Positions 56,183 to 64,000 of a DNA stretch of 64,000 nt are shown here, one piece after another. The notes beneath the pieces were generated by a model. It had not been told where the DNA came from and did not search any database. It worked only from the letters and a program-made list of their open reading frames with translations. Source of the DNA: Elymus sibiricus. Lineage: Eukaryota; Streptophyta; Magnoliopsida; Poales; Poaceae. The translations under genes and the position numbers were made by a program. Location of the stretch: contig CM077670.1 in the NCBI GenBank assembly GCA_039707655.1, positions 149,276,001 to 149,340,000 on the forward strand, in the 5' to 3' direction. Within the stretch, counting starts at the first letter, position 1, and each line of letters opens with the position of its first letter.

Positions 56183-58540
56183 TAGGAGTGTCGTGTTAAA
56201 ATTTGGAATTATTTAGGGTTCGTTTGGACATTTTTATACATTAACTGAGTTTTCTAGGCATTTAATGTGCATAATTCAAATTTGAACAACAGGCACATGC
56301 TCCAGTGCACCAAAATGGGTTGAAAAATCATATATGTGTCCTTGGGTGCATGTTTAGGTCCCATGCAAGAAATGGGAATGAATTTCAAACACCTCGGCGT
56401 CGTGGATCGGCTATAAACATTGAGAAACTTGTTTTTTAAATTCCTGTAAATCCAAAAATCGTCTGAAATTCATGAAACTTGGCATGGTGTCATGAAATGG
56501 CACCAACATGTTGTGGTAAAAAATTTGTCCAATTTCGAACAAGTTTCGATATAAGCTTCTTACAAACCAGAGCTTCTCACTAGAAGCCTCGTGGTTCCGA
56601 TGGGGAACATGTCACCTTTGTGGACAAAATGACATTTGTTGCCTTTTCTCGCCTTGAATATTTTTCTAGAGGCAACATGGATTAATAGGAGTGTCGTGTT
56701 AAAATTTGGAATTATTCAGGGTTCGTTTGGACATTTTTATACATTAACTAAGTTTTCTACGCATTTAATGTGGATAATTCAAATTTGACCTACAGGCACA
56801 TGCTCTAGTGCACCAAAATGGGATGAAAAATCATATATCTGTCCTTGGGTGCATGTTTAGGTCTCATGCAAGAAACGGGAAAGAATTTCCAACACCTCGA
56901 CATCGTGGATCGGCCGCAAACATTGAGAAACTTGGTTTTTAAATTCATGTAAATCCAAAACACATCTGAAATTCATGAAACTTGGCATGGTGTCATGAAA
57001 TGGCACCAACATGCTTTTGTAAAAAAAAATCCAGTTTGGAACAAGTTTCGGTATAAGCATCTTACAAACCAGAGCTTCTCACTAGAAGCCTCGTGGTTCC
57101 GATGAGGAACGTGTCACATTTGGGGACAAAATGACATTCGTTGCCTCTTCCCACCTTGAATTTTTTTCTAGAGGCAACATGGATTAATAGGAGTGTCCTG
57201 TTAAAATTTGGAATTATTCAGGGTTCGTTTGGACTGTTTTTTACATTAACTGAGTTTTCTAGGCATTTAATGTGCATAATACAAATTTGAACTGCAGGAA
57301 CATGATCCACTGCACCAAAATGGGTTGAAAAATCATATATGTGTCCTTGGGTGCATGTTTAGGTCTCATGCAAGAAATGGGAATGAATTTCAAACACCTC
57401 GGCGTCATGGATTGGACGCAAACATTGAGAAACTTGGTTTTTAAATCCCTGTAAATCCAAAACTCGTCTGAAATTCATGAAACTTGGCATGGTGCCATGA
57501 AAATGGCACCAACATGCCGTGGTAAAAAGTTTGTCCAATTTGGGACAAGTTTTGGTATAAATTTCTTACAAACCAGAGATTCTCACTAGAAGCCTCGTGG
57601 TTTCGATAGGGAACGTGTCACCTTCGTGGACGAAACGATATTCGTTGCATCTTCTCGCTTTGAATATTTTTGCAGAGGCAATATGGATTAGTCCGAGTGT
57701 CATGTTAAAATTTGGAATTATTCAGGGTTCGTTTGGAAATTTTTATACATTAACTGAATTTTCTAGGCATTTAATGTTCACAATTCAAATTTTAACTACA
57801 GGCACATGCTCCAGGTGCACCAAAATGGGTTGAAAAATCATATATGTGTCATTGGGTGCATGTTTAAGTCCCATGCAAGAAATGGAAATGAATTTCAAAC
57901 ATCTAGGTGTCGTGGATCGGCCGCAAACATTGAGAAACTTGGGTTTTAAATTCCTACAAATCCAAAACTCGTTTGAAATTCATGAAACTTGGCATGGTGT
58001 CATGAAATGGCGCCAACATGCTGTGGTAAAAATTTTGTCGAATTTGGGACAAGTTTTGGTATAAGCTTCCTACAAACCAGAGCTTCTCACTATAAGCCTC
58101 GTGGTTCTGATGGGAACGTGTCACCTTTGTGGATGAAACGACATTCGTTGCCTCTTCTCGCCTTGAATTTTTTTCAGAGGCAACATGGATTAATACGAGT
58201 GTCGTGTTAAAATTTGGAATTATTTAGGGTTCATTTGAACTTTTTTATACATTAACTGTTTTTCTAGGAATTTCATGTGCATATTTCAAATTTGAACTAC
58301 AGGCACATGCTCTAGTGCACCAAAATGGGTTAAAAAATCATATATGTGTCCTCTGGTGCATGTAGGGACTGTATGGTTTTGTTTTCCAATTTGAGACAAG
58401 TTTTTTGATTTTTTTTCTTCTAGAGCCAACATTGAGAATATTGGTTTAAATTCTAGTAAATCCAAAACTCACACGAAATTCATGAAATTAGGCATGGTGT
58501 CATGGTATAGCACAAATGTGCTCTGGTATTTTTTGTGTCC
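56183..58540. repeat. Tandem array of a 503-bp unit, about 4.7 copies
   Basis: Units start at TAGGAGTGTCGTGTTAAAA-like points 56183, 56686, 57188, 57690 and 58194, a spacing of 502-504 bp. Each holds CATGCAAGAAATGGGAATG and TTGAGAAACTTG-like phrases. Copies differ by scattered substitutions and small indels; the fifth is partial. Short frames inside are not conserved between copies, so it is not coding. Confidence 0.9.
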
Positions 58541-58721
58541 AATATGAGAGAAGGCGCACACATTAACAGCAAACAAAGCCATTTTGGAACAAATAGCTGT
58601 CACGTTATCATCACAAATAGTTGTACAGTATTATTTAAATCGTGGGCGTTCTACTGACCATTTACGTGCAGCCACGCGTCCCACTTTTTATTGGCTAGGG
58701 GTGCCGTGCGGGCAGCTGTTT

Positions 58722-58930
58722 GAGTAGACGGGAGGCGTGTGAGAGAAGTCCGCTGCACAGGCTGACTGGGAGGTGTGCGAGCAGTCCTCCACGGCGCAGG
58801 CTCACCGGGAGGCATACGAGTAGTATGCTGCGCAGGCTGACCGGGAGGCATGCGAGCAGTCCTCCACTGCGCAGGCTCACCGGGAGGCGTGTGAGCAGTA
58901 CGCTGTACAGGCTCACCAGGAAGCGAGCCG
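58722..58930. repeat. Minisatellite with alternating 39- and 36-bp units
   Basis: Units begin CAGGCTGAC or CAGGCTCAC at 58758, 58797, 58833, 58872 and 58908, alternating 39 and 36 bp to give a 75-bp higher-order repeat. All units are multiples of three. One frame reads AQADREACEQSST and AQAHREACEQ repeats and continues beyond the array to a stop near 58997, with one TAG inside. Confidence 0.75.
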
Positions 58931-59094
58931 TTTGACCTTCATCGCCGCCCACCTCGCTCCCAACTTCTCCATTAATTGCGCCCGAGCCGCTGTTTAATAC
59001 GCGGCCTTACTGTCCGCTCACTCACAATCCTCTCTCTCTTCTCCTCCCATTCCTCTCTTGCCTGCCTCCTATCATCCAGACCTCCACCTACGGC

Positions 59095-59670
59095 ATGCCG
59101 CACAAGGATCATATGCCACTAGTCTTCCAGTTTGGTGAAGTTGACCCCAAGCCGGAGGATATAGAACAAAAGGAGGAATGGGACCTCATGAACAAGGCCC
59201 TGAATGAGCTGGCCGAGGCGGATGCTGCCCCCGCGCCCGTCCCAGCTCCCATCTCTGCGCTCGCACCAGCGACCATCCCCGTGGCATTGATGGGCTGGTC
59301 GCCGACCACAATCACAGAGCTGGAAGCCATGGATGTCGGCGAGGTCCCCATAGACCCGCGCGAGCTCATGTACGTGCTAGTGCCAACGCCCGCGCCTGTG
59401 CTCGTGCGTCCCCTCGCGCCCACCACGTAGGTCCCCATGTGCGTGGCTGCACCCGCAGTGCCACCCTCAGCGGCATGGGACGCCGCCCTCGACTGCTTCC
59501 TCGTAGCGCCGTGAGTTGCCGTCCCCTCGCCCCCCGACTGTCATTCGCGCGAGGACCGGCTCTTGGATTTGCAAGGCCAGACCATTCTAGGCTGGCTTGA
59601 AGATGTGAACAACGGTGTCCCGGAGGATGACAACGCCGGCGCGGCACGCCGCCGCCGCCGTCACAATTAG
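59095..59670 (+). pseudogene. Small Pro/Ala-rich gene with two in-frame stops
   Basis: ATG at 59095 follows a pyrimidine-rich leader (CTCTCTCTTCTCCTCCCATT). The frame MPHKDHMPLVFQFGEVDPKP stays open to TAG at 59428-59430. It then continues in the same frame past TGA at 59512-59514 and through EDRLLDLQGQTILGWLEDVN to a basic end (RRRRRHN) and TAG at 59668-59670, in all 191 codons. TAG and TGA fit single C-to-T changes from CAG and CGA. No family recognised. Confidence 0.5.
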
Positions 59671-60016
59671 TTTTTTTGGGGGGGAAGGGTTAATATTGTA
59701 TCTCGATCGTATGAATGTAAAGTCATAGTGTGACTGAATGAAATCTATGGTTTGAACAACTGAGTGTTTTTTCTCTGAATGTACAGATTTAGCAAAGTAA
59801 ATAATAGAAAATATCAATGTTTTTCTCTGAATAAAACACTCTGCACAAACGTTTCAAACTGAACCCCCGTCTGCAAAGCCAAAGTTATAGTTCCATCGCC
59901 ACTAAGCCAACGGAAAAGTTGGCGCGAAGGATTTGTGCATAGCTTCATCGCAAACGATTTTGTACGATGACCCTTGTGCTTACTACAGACAATTTGGTAA
60001 GATTTGCATCTATCAA
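59671..60016. other. Non-coding, AT-rich, no feature seen
   Basis: It begins with a TTTTTTTGGGGGGG run after the pseudogene stop and may include its 3' untranslated region. Around 59950 CATCGCAAACGATTTTGTAC resembles the GTGTGCGAT-like motif family. Confidence 0.35.
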
Positions 60017-60112
60017 ATCGGGTATATTGCCATTTGTCAAATTGGAAACATTGGCATTTGTCAATCTAGTAACATTGCCATTTGTCAACCTTGTAACACT
60101 GACATTTGTCAA
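60017..60112. repeat. Minisatellite, four 24-bp units
   Basis: Each unit ends in CATTTGTCAA; for example ATTGGAAACATTGGCATTTG plus TCAA at 60041-60064. The period is exactly 24 bp, so a frame reading (x)4-I-(x)-I-C-Q repeats across it, but no larger gene includes it. Confidence 0.8.
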
Positions 60113-60452
60113 ATTTTGCAGCTGAAAATCGCTAGTACTGTCTAATTTTGCAACTGAAATTCACTAACCACAGATATCATTCATAGATTAAGTAGTCATT
60201 CTTTATACAAACAGTTCAACTGAACAGCTGTACCGAACAAACTTTCCCCCAATTGTTGCCAACCACGTACTGAAATAACTAGTTCAACTTTATATACTAG
60301 CTAATTTTAAATACATAGTACAGTTCAATCATATCTATAGCAGATCAACTGGACAAAATAGCCCCTAAATACTACTATGGAGGGGCTTTGTACTACTTTC
60401 AGCAGCCTCTCCTCTGCCGACCATGCTCAGTAAGAGGAAGAGGAGGAGGAGC

Positions 60453-61108
60453 CTATCGACGAGCTGGAGTAGTGGAATCCGGCGTGTGCCGCTGCTGCTG
60501 CTTTAGCGAGGCCCAGCTCGTGGCCCTCTATCGCTCCTGCCGCTCCTGCTCGAAGTGGTGGGACTCTGCATAGATCTCCGCATTCAGTGCCACTTCGGCG
60601 GCTTCTATACTGGCCGCGGCGGTGGTAAGCCTCTTTGCGTGGTCAACCAGGCGCTCCTCCTCCTCCCGCAGGAACTTGATGTAGCGCGCAAGGTCGCTGA
60701 TGCAAATGAGGGCCTCCACCTCCCGCCTTCCGGCCGCGGTAGCGGAGCGGGTGGCGGCCACGGCGGCCAATGGTGGGGTGGCAGCCACGACGGCCACTTT
60801 CCGCCTTCGGGCCATGGTGGTGGAGCGGTTGATGGCCACAGCGGCCGACGGTGGGGTGGCCGCCATGACAGCCACCTCCCGCCTTCGGGCCATGGTGGCG
60901 GAGCAGGTGGCGGCCACGGCGGCCGACGGTGGGGTGGCGGCAACGGCGGCCGACAACTGCCGCCGTCAGGCAGCGGCGGCGGAGCATGTGGTGGGTGCTG
61001 TGTGAACACTCAACAGGGCCTCCATGCCTACACGCGGCCGAGGACTGCGCCGCCGCCGCGGTTTAGCCTCGCAGCTGGAGCTGTCCTCTGACGATGGACC
61101 GGTGCCAT
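60453..61108 (-). pseudogene. Ala-rich gene with internal 78-bp repeats
   Basis: On the minus strand a TATA box (TATATAA, 61188-61194) precedes ATG at 61108 (MAPVHRQRTAPAARLNRG), a frame that soon stops. A second frame from about 60990 holds about three 26-residue repeats (MARRREVAVMAATPPSAAVA type, 78-bp period) and then ARYIKFLREEEERLVDHAKR and SHHFEQERQER. TAG follows at 60528-60530, but the frame remains open for about 24 more codons to 60453. It is probably a helical protein with a repetitive N-terminus; family unknown. Confidence 0.45.
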
Positions 61109-61187
61109 TGGCGACTCTGGGAGAAGCAGATGAGATAAGCTACTGGGAGGGAGGAAATGCGATGCGGACTCGCCAGCCATGAGGGTT

Positions 61188-61194
61188 TATATAG
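61188..61194 (-). promoter_or_regulatory. TATA box upstream of the Ala-rich gene
   Basis: GCTATATAAACCC on the minus strand lies 80 bp before the ATG at 61108. An ATG at 61180 is in frame but too close to the TATA box to be transcribed. Confidence 0.5.
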
Positions 61195-61970
61195 CAGGCC
61201 GGTAAACAGTGGGGTTTTGGGGGATTTCACCAAGTCGGGCGGGAAGCTTGCGCGGTGGCGCGCGGGAACGAGCTCACTGACGATTCATTGGCGCCTCTTT
61301 GAGCCAACGTGTGGCCAAAAGAAACGCCTATGCGGTGATCATGCTTGCACTCGAAACCTTGGGCGGCAACGCGGTGACAAGACCTGTGAGAGGAGGACGA
61401 AATGACACGTACACATACAGTTAATAAAAAAATATTTGCGATTTAATTACCTAGCAAACGGCCGTTCTCTACGCAGCGTCGTGAATGATTGTTCCCCCAC
61501 AGTGTGATGTGAAAAGCGGTGTCATTTCACATCACGCTGCTGGCCGGCTTGTAGACGGCCATTCCTGCGTGTTCAACTGGTCAATGCGTGTGGTTGCTCG
61601 CGGTTGAGGCGGCAGCGGCGGCTCTGCTCGCGCCCCCCTCCCCCCCGCACGCGCTCTCCTCACCTCCATCCACGCGTGCTCTGCTCGCGTCCCTCCGCGC
61701 GTGCTCTGCCCGCATCCCTCCGCATGCGCTGCCAGCGGTTGGGGCCGGCGCATGATCATGTACGTTCGGGGCGCCATATGCATGCAGTTGCGTCGGGCGC
61801 GGCGCCACAATGCAGTTACCCGCTGCAAAAACTGTCATGCGTACGTGCCGAGAATCTAGACCGTCCAGCGCCCATTTATTCCCGCGGCCATTTATCTTAA
61901 TCTCTTACGCCCCACAACACAATAAGCACACCCACGATGACACATACAGAGAGGATATCTAGCTGCTCCA
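61195..61970. other. Intergenic, GC-rich then short leader of the exonuclease-like gene
   Basis: No supported coding. At 61660-61730 a short direct repeat (GCGTGCTCTGCTCGCGTCCC, then GCGTGCTCTGCCCGCATCCC) occurs. From about 61880 the sequence CACACCCACGATGACACATA leads into the ATG at 61971 and may be a 5' UTR. Confidence 0.4.
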
Positions 61971-62345
61971 ATGGCGCTCCCAGCGGCTGACGATGACGAC
62001 GGGCGGCAGTTCACCATGCCTCACATAGTGGACACCCACGTGAGGGGGAAGGACCTCTCGGTGGTGTACACCAATGAGCCGGTCTCAGTGGAGAGCTCCA
62101 TCCACACTATGGAGCAATTGCTTGCTAAGGACAAGTACAAAGTGGTCGGCTTCGACCTCGAGTTCACCGGCGGTCGAACCGGGTATGATCAGAAGATTGT
62201 CGTCACCCAGTTGTGCGCCATCACGACCTCGTCTACCACTACTCCCTGGCCACAAGGCCTTGCGAGCATTTCGCCAAGTTTATCAACAGCCCCGACTACA
62301 GGTTCGCTACGGTGTACACCTTCAACGATCTAAAGGTGCTCGAGT
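61971..62345 (+). pseudogene. 3'-5' exonuclease-like (DEDD/RNase H-fold) gene, 5' fragment
   Basis: ATG at 61971 opens MALPAADDDDGRQFTMPHIV. The segment KYKVVGFDLEFTGGRTGYDQ carries the Asp and Glu of exonuclease motif I as found in plant Werner-like 3'-5' exonucleases. A frameshift near 62212 follows; the other frame continues HHDLVYHYSLATRPCEHFAK and DYRFATVYTFNDLKVLE (motif II region). It stops exactly where element F begins (62346): the first bases of the LTR, TGATAG, supply the stop. Motif III and the rest are absent from the window. Confidence 0.55.
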
Positions 62346-62873
62346 GATAGGGGACACCATGGAAATGATCTTTCACGGTGCCAAACAACTCACAAGGAGC
62401 AGCAACTATCTCTCTCAAATGGCAAAGAACAACAAGAAACACTCTTAAATATATTGCAGCGGATAACTGGCTTGGTTTACAAGGACGCAACCCAAACCAT
62501 GAAACTTGTGAACCTATATAGAATCACAAGAGGGAACCACAAGGATCCTATATGAATTGAGGACAGGCCCTCCAATCCACACACACGAGGTAACACACAA
62601 CGATACTGGTGCTCTCAGCACAGCAAAACCCTCACCGGCTGTTCTACAAACATAAACTCAGAAATCTCATCCCCCTTCACATGGAACAGCTGGGGAGTAC
62701 TTATAATAGAAGCACCTACTAGTTAGGTGTGAAACAACTCAAAATGAAGGGTAAATTCATGAGCCCCAAGCTGTAGCAGGAGCAAACTTGTTGAGCCTGG
62801 CGCAGTAATTAATTCCTGGACAGCTTGCATGGGAACTTGCACAACTTTTGACTCAAGACCTCAAATGATGCAC
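62346..62873 (-). repeat. 3' LTR of element F
   Basis: Plus-strand ends are TGATAGGGGACACC and CAAATGATGCA. Read on the minus strand, it starts TGCATCATTTGAGG and ends CCCCTATCA, with a TATA-like TTATAA at 62701-62706. The inner edge abuts CAAAAAAAACGG, a plausible polypurine tract. The partner LTR is outside the window, so the boundaries are inferred. Confidence 0.5.
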
Positions 62874-62947
62874 CGTTTTTTTTGAATGAAAGCTGAATTC
62901 AAACACCATATTATGCAGCCCATAAAACATGCTATAACCTTCTAGAA

Positions 62948-64000
62948 TTAATTAGGTTTAGGTGGGAAGTTGCAGCTGGAAAACTGATGTGTCATTTCTT
63001 CCAAAATAGGCACCGGAAGCTTCCCAACTAAGATAATGGTTTTGCCCATGTATTCCTTTGGCTGCTCTAATGGTTTAACATTTGTGCTATCATGAACCTC
63101 ACTTTTTGATGCCTTGGTCATGATCTGGTCCACATCATCCTCCCTTCCTTCAAACAAAACCGTCCTCGGTTTTGAGGTATTCTTTTTGGGCTTCTTCACT
63201 TGTGGGAATTGCTCAACCTTGAGTGCTTGATCCACCATAGGCTCCAAGACATGGTTCACTCGTTGATGCATGAAGGAATACTTGTTAGACCTCCCATGAT
63301 GAGTAGCATTGTGATGAAACTTCCACGGCCTTCCCAAAAGATGACATGCTTGCGTTGGCACCAGATCACAAACTACCTTGTCCACATAACTTCCCACTGA
63401 AAATTGCACCCTAGCACGATGCGTAATATTCATCTTACCAACACCATTCAACCATTTCACATAATATGGCTGGGGCTGCCTCCATATTGATACCCCAAGA
63501 GCATGCACAAGATCACTACTAATAATGTTATTGTAACTGCCTCCATCGATGACTACCTTGCAGTTTTTGCCCTTGATCTTGCAAACGGATTGGAACACAT
63601 TTTGTCGCTGGCCCTTCTCAACAATAGGGGCGTCATCATGAGCCACTTTGTGAACCATGAGATTAACAACATCTCCTCCATCTGAACTCAGAGGTGCTCC
63701 GGTCTCAAAAGTACAATATTTTGCATCTTTCTTCTCATATTCAGATTTGTCACTTGGGTCATCGTTGACATATCCGTCATTTGTGAGCAGCACCTTCTTC
63801 AAATTAGGACAATCCTTCTTGAAGTGGCCTCTACCCTTGCATGTATGGCACTGGATATTACTAATGCGAGTGGCAGGAGTATTGGAAGATTCAACCTTTG
63901 ATGTATTAGCTTCTTTTGCAGTCATCTTGCTGTGTGAGCGAAAATCTGCACCAACGCTTCCATCTACTTCTCGCTGAACTAAACCTCTCCAAGTGCTTGA
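62948..64000 (-). CDS. Element F gag zinc knuckle and aspartic protease, partial at window edge
   Basis: The frame is open from the window edge (TWRGLVQREVDGS region) to TAA/TAG at 62948, with no internal stop. It contains a zinc knuckle CHTCKGRGHFKKDC (CX2CX4HX4C) and a retropepsin start KVVIDGGSYNNIISSDLVHA, in which IDGG replaces D-T/S-G. QACHLLGRPWKFHHNATHHG follows, the second protease signature. A Lys/Thr-rich tail ends at FPPKPN. An RT domain would be expected next but the LTR follows. Of the retroelement frames seen here this one is the least damaged. Confidence 0.75.
   Translation of the reverse strand, partial: SSTWRGLVQREVDGSVGADFRSHSKMTAKEANTSKVESSNTPATRISNIQCHTCKGRGHFKKDCPNLKKVLLTNDGYVNDDPSDKSEYEKKDAKYCTFETGAPLSSDGGDVVNLMVHKVAHDDAPIVEKGQRQNVFQSVCKIKGKNCKVVIDGGSYNNIISSDLVHALGVSIWRQPQPYYVKWLNGVGKMNITHRARVQFSVGSYVDKVVCDLVPTQACHLLGRPWKFHHNATHHGRSNKYSFMHQRVNHVLEPMVDQALKVEQFPQVKKPKKNTSKPRTVLFEGREDDVDQIMTKASKSEVHDSTNVKPLEQPKEYMGKTIILVGKLPVPILEEMTHQFSSCNFPPKPN

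Larger units (their letters stand above)
62346..64000 (-). mobile_element. Element F: gag-protease-only Gypsy-type element, partial
   Basis: A TG...CA segment (62346-62873) next to a polypurine-like tract is followed, on the minus strand, by a gag-protease frame that ends only 75 bp from the LTR. RT, RNase H and integrase would normally lie between protease and 3' LTR but are missing, so this copy depends on a helper or is deleted. The upstream part lies beyond the window. It interrupts the exonuclease-like gene. Confidence 0.65.

Noticed and set aside
58700..58952. Frames of both strands across the minisatellite as separate genes
   Set aside because: Any frame stays open in a repeat with units divisible by three; only the possible HREACEQ frame was kept as a note.
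9673..61835. Possible terminal inverted repeats ACAGTTTTT (9673) and AAAAACTGT (61835) bounding one large DNA transposon
   Set aside because: Only 9-10 bp match, no matching target duplication flanks them, and such a short match is expected by chance over this distance.

Overview
The window is repeat-dense DNA from a large-genome grass. Nested LTR retrotransposons with 0.5 to 4.9 kb LTRs, a Tekay-type chromovirus, Tat-lineage Gypsy elements, a plant L1-type LINE and a hAT MITE are together typical of wheat, Aegilops or barley. That assignment is inference from repeat composition. Nothing prokaryotic is present, and no rRNA, tRNA or CRISPR was seen.

Layout. 1-6801: right-hand part of element D, a minus-strand Tat-lineage Gypsy derivative with a 5' LTR at 6042-6801, a PBS and a gag relic. 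It has no visible pol, but two genes run antisense to it (17-3127 and 3764-4480). 6802-9677: unassigned sequence, then a decayed retrotransposon internal region and LTR fragment. 9678-12638: a zone of repeated GTGTGCGAT-like motifs, a hAT MITE, exons encoding a B3-like domain and the 3' half of a small minus-strand gene. 12639-54588: element A, a Tat-lineage Gypsy element with TSD GTGCT that splits that small gene in frame. 54594-61970: several degenerate small genes, a 503-bp tandem array and three minisatellites. 61971-62345: 5' fragment of a 3'-5' exonuclease-like gene, cut off by an LTR. 62346-64000: element F, minus strand, encoding only gag and protease within the window.

Element A is a stack of insertions. 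Its gag is interrupted at 14107 by element B, a minus-strand chromovirus with LTRs of about 4.6-4.9 kb (14107-38368). The right LTR of B is interrupted by element C (27462-36859, TSD ACGAG), another Tat-type element. Between pol and the 3' LTR, A carries an antisense gene (45080-53300). One exon of that gene is interrupted by a 5'-truncated LINE (47373-51687, 13-bp TSD). The order of events is therefore A first, then B and the LINE, and C after B.

The most interesting content is the antisense gene. Elements A, C and D all carry a version of it, on the strand opposite gag-pol and with its N-terminus facing the 3' LTR. In A its exons join in frame across two predicted introns, and a TATA-like box sits ahead of the start. 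D has an additional intact antisense ORF with its own TATA box. Other notable points are an in-frame UAG at the same place between protease and RT in A and C, a clean in-frame loss of the integrase core in C, and an inverted LTR arrangement at the end of C that could fold into a long hairpin. Most coding regions carry premature stops, many of them TAG or TAA where a relative has CAG or CAA, as expected of old methylated transposons.
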